A stretch of DNA of 64,000 nucleotides from Rhizobium favelukesii (GCF_000577275.2 NZ_HG916852.1:2359001-2423000); one strand, 5' to 3'. Counted from the first letter of the stretch, positions 9,244-17,957 are shown. Program-made: numbers and translations. The notes: generated by a model not told the origin, from the letters alone.

Positions 9244-11136
9244 TTAGCGGACTGCCGCCTGATCGGCGAGAGACTGATTGATCGATGCGCCGTACTGCGT
9301 CTGCAGCAGGTTGACCATCTGATCGAGAATGTCATCGCCGGCAGCGTTTGCCGTTGCTGTGATCTGCTGGTCCTGGTTGTTGAGCACGTCACTCGTCGGT
9401 TCCGTATTCACTTCAGTCACCTTGAGAAGAATTTGCGTCGTCGGGTCGCCGCCGACGGCATTGGCAACCGTGTCCATCGGGCCGGAGAACGCAGCGGTAA
9501 CACCGCCACGACCGAGAACCGCATCATCGGTCCCGCGGGCAATGCCGGTCTTGCTTTCGACGGTTATGCCAAGCGGCGCAGCGATATCAGCCAGCGATGT
9601 GCCCTTCTGGGCTTGCTGCTTCAGTTCTTCGGCCTTCTTGGCAAGTTCAAGCTTCTGCTGCTCAGCAGTCCAGTCAGCGACGGCCTTGTCCTGGACCTCG
9701 CTCAGGGGGCGGTCGCGCTGCGGCGTAACGTCGCGGACGTCGAACCAGAGATAACCGTCAGTACCGATCGATAGGGAAGGAGCGTCGGCGCCCGCATCCG
9801 TCCTGAAGGCCGCGCCAAGAACCTGCTGCTTGGCCGGAATATCCTTGACCTCGTTGCCATTCTTGTCGAGACCGGTGGCATCGACGGCGTCGACCACAAC
9901 AGCCTTGAGCTTGAGCTGCTCTGCAATCTGTTCCAGCGTCGAACCGGAGCCGCGCAGATCCTCGATCTGATCGTGTACGTTAATGAGTTCCTGCGAAGCG
10001 TTGGAAACGGCGAGCTGCTTGCGGATCTCGTCCTTGACATCGTCAAGGCTCTTGACACTCTCGGGCTTGATGTTGCTGACGCGGAGGACAACCGGGCCGA
10101 AGGTGCCATCGACAACAGGCGTCGTTCCACCGTCTTTTGAGACTGCAAAGGCCGCATCCGCAATAGCTTGATCCGGAACCTTGTCCTTGGAGAACTCGCC
10201 CAAGAATACGTCGGTTGACGTCTTGCCCTGATCGGTCACCAGCTGATCGAAAGTCGTGCCGGTTTTCAGCGCGGCCTCGGCGGCATTGGCGAGATCCTTG
10301 TTCTGGAAGGTCAGTTGCTCGATCGTGCGGGTCTCTGGTGTGCGGAAGCTCTCCTTCCGCTTGTCGAAGTCCTCGCGGATCTGATCATCCGTGACGGAGG
10401 CGGCATCGGCGATATCCTCCGGCTGAAGCTTGAGGAAAGCGACCTTGCGGTATTCCGGTGCGCGATAGCGCGTCTTGGCACCTTCGAACCACTTGGCAAG
10501 CACATCCTCGGCAGGCGCCTTGATCGGCTCGATATGGGCATTGGTCAGCAACAGGTAATCGACGCCGCGGCTTTCCTGGCGATAGAGCTTGAGCGCATCG
10601 ACTAGTGTCTTCGGCGCCGTGAAGCCGTTCGAGACAGCATCGACAATCTGGCTGCGAACGGCAACCTTGCTGCGCTCCTTGATGTAGTCATCCTCGCGGA
10701 TGCCGGCATTGCGCAGTCGCGACGTAAAGAGGGTGCGATCGAACTGACCGTTGACGGCCTTGAAGGCCGGATCGTCGCCGATCAGCTGCGCAAGCCGATC
10801 CTGCGATAGGCCGAGGTTCATGTCTTCGGCCAACTGATCTAGCGACGCGCCGGCAACCAGCTGCGCCAATACCTGCTGTTCGACGCCAAAGGCGCGGGCC
10901 TGATCGGGCGTCAGCCGCATACCGAACTGCTGGCTGAGATTTGCGACCTGCCGCTGGTAGGCCAAACGGAATTCGTTGACCTCCACGTGCTGGTCTCCGA
11001 CACTGACGACCGTCGTGCTATTGCCGCCTGATATGAGCGAGCGTGACACACCCCAGATGCCGAAAGAGGCGACCAGAAGCAGCATGAGGAGCTTAGCAAC
11101 CCAGGTGTGAGCAGCTCTTCTCAGAAGATCGAACAT
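9244..11136 (-). CDS. ppiD: PpiD-like peptidylprolyl isomerase chaperone
   Basis: A 630-residue membrane-anchored periplasmic folding factor. One N-terminal transmembrane segment (about residues 14-33) anchors it. A SurA_N-type chaperone region occupies about 35-190, and a parvulin-like PpiC region lies near the middle (about 240-370). A long C-terminal part and no second anchor agree with PpiD. It probably assists outer-membrane and secreted proteins leaving the Sec translocon. It is the first gene of the run with trpDC and moaC-moeA, an arrangement I recall from other rhizobia. Whether the isomerase domain is active cannot be judged here. Confidence 0.88.
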   Translation of the reverse strand: MFDLLRRAAHTWVAKLLMLLLVASFGIWGVSRSLISGGNSTTVVSVGDQHVEVNEFRLAYQRQVANLSQQFGMRLTPDQARAFGVEQQVLAQLVAGASLDQLAEDMNLGLSQDRLAQLIGDDPAFKAVNGQFDRTLFTSRLRNAGIREDDYIKERSKVAVRSQIVDAVSNGFTAPKTLVDALKLYRQESRGVDYLLLTNAHIEPIKAPAEDVLAKWFEGAKTRYRAPEYRKVAFLKLQPEDIADAASVTDDQIREDFDKRKESFRTPETRTIEQLTFQNKDLANAAEAALKTGTTFDQLVTDQGKTSTDVFLGEFSKDKVPDQAIADAAFAVSKDGGTTPVVDGTFGPVVLRVSNIKPESVKSLDDVKDEIRKQLAVSNASQELINVHDQIEDLRGSGSTLEQIAEQLKLKAVVVDAVDATGLDKNGNEVKDIPAKQQVLGAAFRTDAGADAPSLSIGTDGYLWFDVRDVTPQRDRPLSEVQDKAVADWTAEQQKLELAKKAEELKQQAQKGTSLADIAAPLGITVESKTGIARGTDDAVLGRGGVTAAFSGPMDTVANAVGGDPTTQILLKVTEVNTEPTSDVLNNQDQQITATANAAGDDILDQMVNLLQTQYGASINQSLADQAAVR

Positions 11137-11297
11137 CGAAACGCAAACCTCGCATTATATTCGCCCGTTCGCGGGCAAAGCATTCGACGTTCCTTAGAAC
11201 AAAGCCGGCAGGAAATGAAGGGTTATCGCGCGAAAACATCTGCGCTATATCTGCAATCACGCAGAAGCGCTTGGCGCAGCAAAAGACACCGGATATC

Positions 11298-11323
11298 GGA
11301 ACCTTTCCCAGGGATAATTCGTT
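11298..11323 (+). promoter_or_regulatory. EcfG (RpoE2) general-stress promoter
   Basis: GGAAC at 11298-11302 and CGTT at 11320-11323, separated by 17 bp, match the alphaproteobacterial general-stress sigma factor promoter. It lies 31 bp before the start of the small DUF883-like protein gene, on the same strand. Predicted from consensus only. Confidence 0.65.
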
Positions 11324-11353
11324 GAACAGCATCCGGAAAAAGAGGAGCAGACC

Positions 11354-11635
11354 ATGGCCGATATGAAAACCGCCTCCGCCCAGTCCGCAACCGCGCGTGT
11401 GAAGGCGGAGATCGCGGCAGACGATCTTTCCGCACAGGTCGCAGCATTGCGCGAAGACCTTGCACGCCTGTCCGAAAGCGTTGTGGCGCTTGGACACGGC
11501 GCCAAGACCGCCGTCGCCGATGAAGCTTCGGTCATGACGGAACGCGTGCGCGACAAGGTAAGGGAGGAGCCTATCTTCGCGCTCGCCGTGACAGCCGGCG
11601 TCGCTTATCTTTTCGGATTGATGAGCCGTCGATAA
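11354..11635 (+). CDS. DUF883/ElaB-YqjD-like membrane-anchored protein
   Basis: A 93-residue protein. An amphipathic, probably helical region (about 15-65) is followed by REEPIFALAVTAGVAYLFGLMSRR, a C-terminal membrane anchor with a basic end. This is the layout of the ElaB/YqjD/DUF883 family, which in enterobacteria attaches to the inner membrane and binds ribosomes in stationary phase. An AGAGGAG ribosome binding site precedes the ATG, and an EcfG-type promoter lies just upstream, so stress or stationary-phase expression is likely. Transcription ends at a strong hairpin 27 bp downstream. Confidence 0.75.
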   Translation: MADMKTASAQSATARVKAEIAADDLSAQVAALREDLARLSESVVALGHGAKTAVADEASVMTERVRDKVREEPIFALAVTAGVAYLFGLMSRR

Positions 11636-11662
11636 AATCGATCGGCATTTGACGAGTCGAGG

Positions 11663-11689
11663 GCCGGGCGTGCTGACGCCCGGCTTTTT
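11663..11689 (+). terminator. Rho-independent terminator of the DUF883-like gene
   Basis: A perfect 9-bp stem (GCCGGGCGT with ACGCCCGGC), a GCTG loop and a run of five T. It ends the transcript of the gene at 11354. Confidence 0.9.
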
Positions 11690-11705
11690 GATTTTGCGTT
11701 ACTGC

Positions 11706-11957
11706 CTAGCGGCGAATGATCCGGCCAACAGCGATGAGCAGGCATGCGCCGACAAAGCCGGCGATCAGATAGCCGAGCCAGCCAGCGAGCGCGATGCCCA
11801 ATCCTGAGAGTACGGCATTTGCGACGATCGCGCCCACGATGCCGAGAATGATATTCATCAACAGCCCCATGTTGCTGTTCATGAACTTTTCCGCGAGCCA
11901 CCCGGCAATGCCCCCGATAATGATAGCGGCTACCCAACCTACGCCTGCGTCTTCCAT
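11706..11957 (-). CDS. GlsB/YeaQ/YmgE family stress-response membrane protein
   Basis: An 83-residue, very hydrophobic protein with about three membrane segments, glycine-rich throughout (IIIGGIAGWLAE, NIILGIVGAIVANAVL, LIAGFVGACLLIAVGRIIRR). This matches the transglycosylase-associated/YeaQ family of small inner-membrane proteins; biochemical function is unknown. The start at MEDAGVGW is set by a strong GGAGGG ribosome binding site 7 bp before it; the longer frame upstream has none. Confidence 0.85.
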   Translation of the reverse strand: MEDAGVGWVAAIIIGGIAGWLAEKFMNSNMGLLMNIILGIVGAIVANAVLSGLGIALAGWLGYLIAGFVGACLLIAVGRIIRR

Positions 11958-12781
11958 ATGATTTTCCCTCCAGAGAACAACGAAGTCAGCGCTCGAGGCA
12001 GAAATTGAGGTCCTGCTATGATAGCCAGGCGGTGCGCGGCACGAGAGACATGTGATTTGGCAATATAGGATAGGTTCGCAGCGCAAATGGTGGCGTAAAT
12101 GTCTATGCCGGCACTCAGACTCAATTCTCCTGCAAGAAAGATAGGCGATCCATTTGGTTACGCAACGCAAATGTGTTCGCCCGAAGATAACGAGACGGCA
12201 GAGAAACCCATCCCGCCTGCCTCAAGTCCACCTCAAACTTCTCCCACCCCAATGATGCTGGACGACGACGCTCCCCTCCGTATGACGAAAAACACAACTA
12301 CTGGACGTTTTTCTCAAAACACTCGACGCTGTGTCGAGTGCGCCGTGAGAAGTCCTGAGGAGTTCCCGTGGGACGGATGCAATGCCTCCCTAGGCACGCA
12401 TTTTGCGAGGCATACATCTTCAACTGCATGTGCGAGATGAACATTGCGTCGAGCAGGTCATCATATTTTAAGATCGCGTCGAAATGCATACCAATTGTCA
12501 TAGTTTGCGCCTTATCAGCTGTGTAATAATAATACCAATATGCGATCAGTTTTGTGCCTGGAGACGAGTGCTCGGGCCGTCGTCGGCACGCGGCTCGCAA
12601 GATAGACGACGCTCTGGTGACGGATTTGATGGTTGATTATGCCGTGAATCGTTTTGCCGACGCCGCTTATGTAATCGAAAAAGCTCATTCTCAACGAAAT
12701 TTCGGCTTTCCTTAAGCATTTGCTTGCTCAACCTGCAATCTATGTCATGGTAGCTTCCTTCACATGAGAGGGGTTCCAGCT
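11958..12781. other. Long non-coding stretch with a candidate small RNA
   Basis: About 820 bp without a credible protein gene; open frames here lack domains and codon-use support, and the stretch is AT-richer than its surroundings. It holds a minus-strand promoter-like pair and terminator-like hairpin (12320-12494), listed separately. The promoter of the small gene at 12782 must lie at its right end. Confidence 0.55.
12312..12494 (-). ncRNA. Candidate small RNA, minus strand
   Basis: On the minus strand, TTGGTA (12494-12489) and TAAAAT (12470-12465) are spaced by 18 bp like a sigma-70 promoter. About 115 bp further on is a perfect 8-bp hairpin (CACTCGAC with GTCGAGTG, 12320-12340, 5-base loop) followed on the minus strand by TTTT. 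A transcript of about 145 nt, from near 12458 to near 12312, would result. A minus-strand open frame crosses the area but matches nothing I recognise. This is an inference from signals only. Confidence 0.3.
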
Positions 12782-12988
12782 ATGATCAATCTACAGTCGG
12801 TTCGTGATGACGCCACCCATGATCAACGTCTGCTCGATTGCCGTGCCGATGTTGAACCCGCACTCCATCAGATCATCCGCGATGCGCAGCAAAAGGGGTG
12901 GGCGCCTGCGGAAGTGGCGATGGCAATAGCGGATGCGGCGGATGACTACATTCTGTTGCTGGCCAGCCGGAAGGCGACGTCACATTGA
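12782..12988 (+). CDS. Small hypothetical protein
   Basis: A 68-residue protein, MINLQSVRDDATHDQRLLDC at its start and a likely helical C-terminal half (EVAMAIADAADDYILLL). No family recognised. The start is chosen at 12782 because GAGGGG lies 7-8 bp upstream; the earlier ATG at 12764 would place that ribosome binding site inside the coding region. Soluble and mildly acidic. It is preceded by a long non-coding stretch and followed by another. Confidence 0.6.
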   Translation: MINLQSVRDDATHDQRLLDCRADVEPALHQIIRDAQQKGWAPAEVAMAIADAADDYILLLASRKATSH

Positions 12989-13466
12989 TAATGCGTCACA
13001 TTCATTGGGGCAAGGACACGAAACAATCTGCGGACAGGTAGCCATAGGGAAACCAGCACGTGCCCGCAGAGAAGACCGCCATACCTGCAGCCGCCACGGC
13101 CGGTGCAATAAATAGCGTTCAAACACGCCAGAACGAGCTTGATGTTCGTGGAGCGTCGGGTTCGAACGACGGCCTACCGATTAAGATCAGGTGAGATTCG
13201 TTTTATCGCATTTCACATCTTTGAAGTGCGGATTTATCCATAGACCCACCATTGCCTACGCCAGACGCGCGCCGGCCGGTGAAGCCGATGCCGCCCTGGC
13301 TGATCGCCGAGCAAAAAGGCGGTACGTGGCAAAGGCGCTACAGTGACGCATAATATTTACGGCGCTCCTTCGACAAAACAAAATTGGTTTGCGGGCATCA
13401 CGCGACCACGGTAGGCGGGCAAATTACAGGTGCCTTCCCTCCGACCTTAATGGATTTCCGCACAAA
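12989..13466. other. Non-coding stretch containing a tRNA-Lys fragment
   Basis: About 480 bp with no credible gene. It includes a degenerate copy of the 3' half of the nearby tRNA-Lys (13146-13193). To the right of that fragment base composition becomes visibly AT-richer toward the glycosyltransferase gene. Confidence 0.55.
13146..13193 (-). repeat. Degenerate tRNA-Lys 3' fragment (putative att scar)
   Basis: This segment aligns with the intact tRNA-Lys gene at 14609-14684, from its 3' end through the T arm to the 3' side of the anticodon stem, in the same orientation. Shared blocks include GAGCGTCGGG, TTCGAAC, CCTAC, GATTAA and TCAG, with a few gaps and substitutions. The 5' half of a tRNA is absent, so it cannot be a functional tRNA. 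Its position downstream of the intact tRNA's 3' end, same orientation, is what integration of an element into the tRNA 3' end would leave. Confidence 0.65.
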
Positions 13467-14258
13467 ATGAGTTCAAAGTTACTTTATCGATTCTTCGATT
13501 GCTTTAGCGCATCCAAATCTAAGTATCGTAATCACGTCGTACCGTTCCCGATAGATTCGCAAATCATAATATCGCCGAACGCCCACGGGAAAATTGTCGG
13601 CTTTTATACTTCCAATACGTTCTATGAGCATGAAGCCGCGCGGATGGTAGCATCCGCCAAGCGCCTTGGGTTGCTCGTTCACACCACTGTGGTGGACAGT
13701 ACCGGCAGTTGGGTGCGCAACGCAGCGCTCAAGCCCACGTTTCTCCTAGAGGCGCGAAGGGCGCATCGCGGCCCATTGCTTTATGTGGATGTGGATGCTG
13801 TTTTTCACCGAGATCCTTGGCCGGTTATGACGACATTCAGCTGTGATCTAGCGGTTTATCGGGAGGAGGACCGGCTGATTTCAGCAACTATCCTACTGCA
13901 TGACACGCCGGCGACACTGCGCCTATTGGAAGTATGGAAACAACGGTGCGACCAGGATCCTGAGATCTGGGATCAAATTGTCCTCCAAGAAATTCTTGAT
14001 GAGGATCGCGCAAGCGAGAGCCCGCAATATCAGGTTGGCGAACTTCCCCCTTCGTTTTGTTGGATCTTCGATCGGCTTTCAAACGCAAAGTCCGATGCAG
14101 TCTACATCGAGCAACTGCAGGCAAGCCGGCAGGCCAAGGCCCACGAGAAGCGCGGTCGCAATAAGAGGCTCGAGCGACGCAAGGAGCGTATCGACACGAT
14201 CGAACAGATCCTCGCGCCTTTGATGAATGCAAATATCGACGATCGGCCGAAGCTATAA
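13467..14258 (+). CDS. Putative nucleotide-sugar glycosyltransferase
   Basis: A 263-residue protein from the start at MSSKLLYRFF. RGPLLYVDVDAVF carries a DxD motif (D108, D110) like those that bind the metal and nucleotide-sugar in GT-A glycosyltransferases, preceded by a strand-loop region (GKIVGFYTSNTFYEHEAARM, then VVDSTGSW). The C-terminal 60 residues are highly charged and probably coiled. The exact family is not certain. The first 200 bp are AT-richer than the genes around, no good ribosome binding site is seen, and the gene lies between a tRNA-Lys and its degenerate copy: probably horizontally acquired. The start could lie upstream at 13389. Confidence 0.6.
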   Translation: MSSKLLYRFFDCFSASKSKYRNHVVPFPIDSQIIISPNAHGKIVGFYTSNTFYEHEAARMVASAKRLGLLVHTTVVDSTGSWVRNAALKPTFLLEARRAHRGPLLYVDVDAVFHRDPWPVMTTFSCDLAVYREEDRLISATILLHDTPATLRLLEVWKQRCDQDPEIWDQIVLQEILDEDRASESPQYQVGELPPSFCWIFDRLSNAKSDAVYIEQLQASRQAKAHEKRGRNKRLERRKERIDTIEQILAPLMNANIDDRPKL

Positions 14259-14608
14259 TGCGACCCCTGGACGTTGCCGAGAAAAACCGAGCAACGGCGA
14301 AAGGGTCCCGACGCTGGAAGCGTTCGAGCCTTCTTGTGCTGGCGCCTAGAAGCTTGAAGCCACGCGCAACAACCTGTCAGAGTGACAACATCACCCAAAT
14401 CTGCAGAAAGTTCCCTTCGTTTAGGGAGTAGACCCGGCGGAGGGGAAGGGGTCTCGACGCCTGACCAACGCCAGGTGTCGGCGCGAATGCCGGCGGCTTT
14501 TCTCACCCAATGCCAAAGAAACGCAAAAAGACCGACCCATCTCACCGTCGGTGTGGCGACACGACACGGAAGCCAAACCTGAAATCTATCGTAAGTCATT
14601 GATTTTAT
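14259..14608. other. Non-coding stretch between glycosyltransferase and tRNA-Lys
   Basis: About 350 bp in which no gene, clear terminator or repeat was recognised. It forms the right part of the putative island adjoining the tRNA 3' end. Confidence 0.5.
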
Positions 14609-14684
14609 TGGTGAGAGCGTCGGGGTTCGAACCCGAGACCTACTGATTAAAAGTCAGTTGCTCTACCGGCTGAGCTACGCTCTC
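14609..14684 (-). tRNA. tRNA-Lys (TTT anticodon)
   Basis: The minus strand reads a 76-nt tRNA with a 7-bp acceptor stem (GAGAGCG with CGCTCTC), D arm with AGCTCAGCCGGTAGAGC, anticodon stem ACTGA/TCAGT with loop CTTTTAA (anticodon TTT), T arm GGGTTCGAACCC and an encoded CCA end. It decodes AAA/AAG lysine codons. A good sigma-70 promoter lies just upstream. Confidence 0.96.
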
Positions 14685-14722
14685 CCTGTCGCCGAGCGGT
14701 TCGCCCGGCTGGAAGTGCGCGG

Positions 14723-14751
14723 AACATATGCAGGCGCCCCATTGCGGTCAA
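14723..14751 (-). promoter_or_regulatory. Sigma-70 promoter of tRNA-Lys
   Basis: On the minus strand TTGACC (14751-14746) and TATGTT (14728-14723) are 17 bp apart. Transcription would start near 14716, about 30 bp before the tRNA 5' end. Confidence 0.7.
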
Positions 14752-14906
14752 CCAAAAAATCGTCGTTCCCTGTGCATCAGGCACATTTCTTGCGCCTAGG
14801 CCTGAAAAGGCAGCCCGCCAGCCTATGCCGGCTTCATTTCCATCGACCAACTGCGGCTATCATCATGATCGCGCGAGCCCAGCATTTTGCAATTGTGCAA
14901 GGACCA

Positions 14907-15096
14907 TAAAAGAAAAGCGCCCGAAAGCGCTTTGTCAAAGTTGGGGGAAACGAGATCATGAACCGGACGGGCGAAAGCTCGAGTGCCGCTTCGTTGGCCA
15001 CCCGGGGAAAGCGGAAAAATCCGGGCATTCTTTCGCGCCGCCGCGTCCGCGGCTCACAATCTCGCCTTATAAATGCGCGAGGGGGCAGAAGGTTCC
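14907..15096 (-). ncRNA. Candidate stress-induced small RNA, minus strand
   Basis: On the minus strand GGAAC (15096-15092) and CATT (15075-15072) are 16 bp apart, one base off the EcfG general-stress promoter. About 130 bp downstream is a hairpin, AAAGCGC with GCGCTTT (near 14914-14934), followed on that strand by TTTTCTTTT-like sequence. No plausible gene lies between. A transcript of about 155 nt is predicted; evidence is signals only. Confidence 0.3.
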
Positions 15097-15199
15097 CAAA
15101 AAAAATTAATTGAATCAAGCCTTTCGGATGACCGCTCAACACCTTCACAAAGTCACGCGACGCTCTAGCTAGCCCCTTGTGCAACCAAGGAGAATGCGA

Positions 15200-15391
15200 A
15201 TGACCAGCGTGACTACATCGACGCCGACGACCCGAAAAGTGTTGCGCGGGCGGCCTTATAGTCTCGGTGAGTTTGCCAGGAAATATCGCCTGGAGGAAAC
15301 CGAAGCAAAGCGGCTCTATGAAAAATTCGGGCCATCTGCCACAGAACTCGATCTGCTGATGGCCGCCAAGCGTCGCATGCCGGCTCACTGA
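15200..15391 (+). CDS. Small basic hypothetical protein
   Basis: A 63-residue protein. RGRPYSLGEFARKYRLEETEAKRLYEKFGPSATELDLLMAAKRRM resembles a short helix-turn-helix-like or DUF3606-like rhizobial small protein, but no family can be assigned. AAGGAG sits 7 bp before this ATG; the ATG at 15194 is only 1 bp from it, which decides the start. The stop overlaps the ATG of the GFA-domain gene (TGATG), so the two are translationally coupled. Confidence 0.7.
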   Translation: MTSVTTSTPTTRKVLRGRPYSLGEFARKYRLEETEAKRLYEKFGPSATELDLLMAAKRRMPAH

Positions 15392-15801
15392 TGACTTTAT
15401 CAACGCGCATCCGGAGTGGAGGCTGCCTTTGCGGCGCGGCGCGCTACACGGCTAGAGGCGAACCACTCCGCGTCGGACTGTGCCACTGTAGCGACTGCTG
15501 CAAGTCGAGCGGATCCGTTTTCGTCGCCTTTGCAGTTTGGCCGAGATCATCATTCTATCAAGCAGGGGAAACATCCACCTACGCGGGTCGCAGCTTCTGT
15601 CCGCGATGTGGCGAACGTCTCTTCTGCCTTAGCGATAGATTTGCAGAGGTCCGAATTGGTTCGCTGGACGACGCTCCGAACGATCTCCAGCCGATTGAAG
15701 AGATTTGGATCAAGCGACGCGAAACCTGGCTGCATCCGATAGAGGGCGCCGGGCAATACGAAGCGGATGCCTTCGATGCCATGGATCCTACGAAAAACTG
15801 A
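15391..15801 (+). CDS. GFA/CENP-V family zinc-binding protein
   Basis: A 136-residue protein with the GFA fold's cysteine pattern: GGCLCGAARY (C12, C14), LCHCSDCCKSS (C31, C33, C36) and a later SFCPRCGERLF pair that bind zinc. Family members include Paracoccus Gfa, proposed to speed glutathione-formaldehyde condensation, but most are uncharacterised. Translationally coupled to the small gene before it. A role in formaldehyde handling is only a family-level possibility. Confidence 0.88.
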   Translation: MTLSTRIRSGGCLCGAARYTARGEPLRVGLCHCSDCCKSSGSVFVAFAVWPRSSFYQAGETSTYAGRSFCPRCGERLFCLSDRFAEVRIGSLDDAPNDLQPIEEIWIKRRETWLHPIEGAGQYEADAFDAMDPTKN

Positions 15802-15932
15802 ACTCTCATTACCAAGATTTCATTTCATTCCATCGCCATTTCGTGCCAATCCGGGCCGATGCTAATCCGCCGTTCAGCTTCGACATGCTCAATTTGCTGA
15901 CGGCTGCATTGGCAGCATGTTGCGAGGCCGGA

Positions 15933-17228
15933 ATGAACGACGTCAAGGATATGCACGAAACCAAGTCGACAAAGGCGAGCGCCGACCTGGCTGCCGTCCT
16001 TGCGGCCTCACGCAAACAGTCCAAAGGCCGTTGGCGTGGTCGCCTGTTGGTATTGCTTCTGGTGATTCTTGCCGCTGGTGCCGCCGCCTACTTTTATTCG
16101 CGGCGAGAAGAAAACCCATACAGCTATGCCACGCAGCCGATCAAGCGCGGCGAATTAACCGTGCTGGTGACGGCAACGGGATCGGTGCAGCCGACAGAAC
16201 AGGTGGATATATCAAGCGAGCTGTCCGGCACGGTTCGCGACGTCAACGTCGACTATAACAGCGAAGTCAAGGCCGGCGAGGTTCTTGCTGCTCTCGATAC
16301 GAACAAGCTCGAGGCTGACGTAAAGAGTTCGCGGGCGAAGCTCGATTCGGCCAAAGCGAACGTGGTGAAGGCAACGGCCGACCTTGAGTCGGCCCAGAGT
16401 TCGTTCCAACGCTTTCGTAACCTGGTTCAAAGCAACGTTTCGACACAGCAGAGCCTCGAAGATGCGCGCTACAAGTTCGATTCCGCGGTCGCCGCGAAGG
16501 ACATCAACGTCGCCGCCGTGCTCTCGGCGGAAGCCGATCTACAACTCGCCGAGGTCAACCTCGCCAAGGCGAAGATCGTCTCGCCGATCAACGGCGTGAT
16601 TCTCACGCGTTCGGTCGATCCGGGCGCCACGGTCGCAGCGTCGCTTTCGGCGCCGGTGCTGTTCGTCATTGCTGGCGATTTGAGGAAGATGGAGCTTCAG
16701 GTCGACGTCGACGAGGCCGATGTCGGCCAGATCGCGGTCGGCCAGAAGGCCACATTCACGGTCGACGCCTATCCCAATCGGACCTTTCCGGCTGAGATCA
16801 AGCAGATCCGATTTGCGTCAGAGACAACGAACAACGTCGTAACCTACAAGGCGATTCTCTCCGTCGACAATGCCGACTTGTTGTTGCGTCCCGGCATGAC
16901 TGCCACGGCCGACGTCACCGTGGAGGCGGTCAAGAATACCCTGATGCTTCCCAATTCGGCGCTGCGCTATGCACCCCCTGCTGCCGAATCTCCCCGTGGC
17001 CGCGGCATCTTCGGCCTCTTAAGACCACCGCGGATGGGGCCGCGGACCGGCAACCAGGGCGAAGCCCTGACTGGAGCGAAGCGGCGCGTATGGGTGCTGA
17101 AGGCTGGCAAACCGGCAGCGGTGGTCATCCAAGTGGGGTCCTCCGACGGGCAATTCACTCAGATTGTTTCCGGTGACCTGAAGGAAAAGGATGCCGTGAT
17201 TACCGACGCTACCGCGCAGGCGAAGTAG
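15933..17228 (+). CDS. MacA-like periplasmic adaptor (membrane fusion protein)
   Basis: A 431-residue adaptor of a tripartite efflux system. A basic cytoplasmic N-terminus is followed by one membrane segment (about 30-50). Then come a biotinyl/lipoyl-like half motif (ISSELSGTVRDVNVDYNSEVKAGEVLAALD), a coiled-coil hairpin (about 105-200), the second lipoyl half with KIVSPINGVILTRSVDPGATV, and a beta-barrel domain. The start is set by GAGG just before ATG 15933; the frame upstream overlaps the GFA gene. Followed 12 bp later by an ABC ATPase and permease of the MacB type, its expected partners. Confidence 0.88.
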   Translation: MNDVKDMHETKSTKASADLAAVLAASRKQSKGRWRGRLLVLLLVILAAGAAAYFYSRREENPYSYATQPIKRGELTVLVTATGSVQPTEQVDISSELSGTVRDVNVDYNSEVKAGEVLAALDTNKLEADVKSSRAKLDSAKANVVKATADLESAQSSFQRFRNLVQSNVSTQQSLEDARYKFDSAVAAKDINVAAVLSAEADLQLAEVNLAKAKIVSPINGVILTRSVDPGATVAASLSAPVLFVIAGDLRKMELQVDVDEADVGQIAVGQKATFTVDAYPNRTFPAEIKQIRFASETTNNVVTYKAILSVDNADLLLRPGMTATADVTVEAVKNTLMLPNSALRYAPPAAESPRGRGIFGLLRPPRMGPRTGNQGEALTGAKRRVWVLKAGKPAAVVIQVGSSDGQFTQIVSGDLKEKDAVITDATAQAK

Positions 17229-17240
17229 GCGAGGCTCAAG

Positions 17241-17957
17241 ATGACGAGCCCGCCACTCATCGAATTCAAGCAGGTCTCCAAGATCTACGGTCAGGGGGAG
17301 GCGGCAATCCGCGCCCTCGATCGGGTTGATCTGGCGATCCGGGAGCATGAATTCGTCGCGATCATGGGACCCTCCGGTTCGGGCAAATCAACGGCGATGA
17401 ACATTCTTGGCTGTCTCGATGTGCCGAGCGCCGGCGATTACAGTTTCCAAGGCATGTCAACACAAGGCTTCGACCGCAGCTAACTGACGTTGCTGCGCCG
17501 CCATATGCTCGGTTTCGTGTTCCAGGGGTTCAACCTGCTGTCGCGCACCTCGGCTTTGGAAAATGTCGAGCTGCCGCTGATCTACCGCGGCATGCATGCG
17601 AGCGAGCGTCACCGCAAAGCCAAGGAGGCGCTCGGACTTGTGGGTCTTTCAGGGCGCGAGCATCACAAGACGCAGGAGCTGTCCGGCGGCCAGCAGCAAC
17701 GCGTCGCCATTGCCCGGGCGATTGTGACGGAACCCTCGCTACTTCTGGCGGACGAACCAACCGGCAATCTCGATACCAAGACCAGCGTTGAGATCATGGA
17801 CTTGATGACGCGATTGAATCGCGAACAGGGCATTACGATCGTCATGGTCACGCATGAGCCTGATATTGCTGCCTACGCCCAGCGCCTGCTGCGCTTTATC
17901 GACGGCAGGCTCGAGACGGACGTCGAGCATCGCGGGAGGGCGGACCATGTTCTTTGA
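17241..17957 (+). pseudogene. MacB-type ABC ATPase gene with in-frame stop
   Basis: One reading frame encodes a full MacB/LolD-type ATPase, but codon 81 (17481-17483) is TAA. Before the stop lie Walker A (GPSGSGKST) and FDRS. After it, with no frame change, come [19 protein letters not shown] (Q loop), [14 protein letters not shown] (signature), [12 protein letters not shown] (Walker B) and the MVTHEPD switch. A single base change of a CAA or GAA codon would explain it. No restart downstream could restore Walker A. Unless the stop is read through or is a sequence error, the exporter has no working motor. It overlaps the permease gene by 11 bp. Confidence 0.8.

Larger units (their letters stand above)
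14685..15199. other. Non-coding stretch with tRNA promoter and a candidate small RNA
   Basis: About 515 bp without a credible protein gene. It contains the tRNA-Lys promoter (14723-14751), a minus-strand terminator-like hairpin (14912-14934), an EcfG-like promoter (15072-15096, minus strand) and, at the far right, the leader of the small gene at 15200. Confidence 0.55.

Noticed and set aside
12298..12600. Minus-strand open frame of 100 codons in the non-coding stretch
   Set aside because: No ribosome binding site or family; overlaps the candidate small RNA signals, which explain the stretch better.
13146..13193. Second tRNA-Lys gene
   Set aside because: Only the 3' half is present, with gaps in the T arm; not a functional tRNA.
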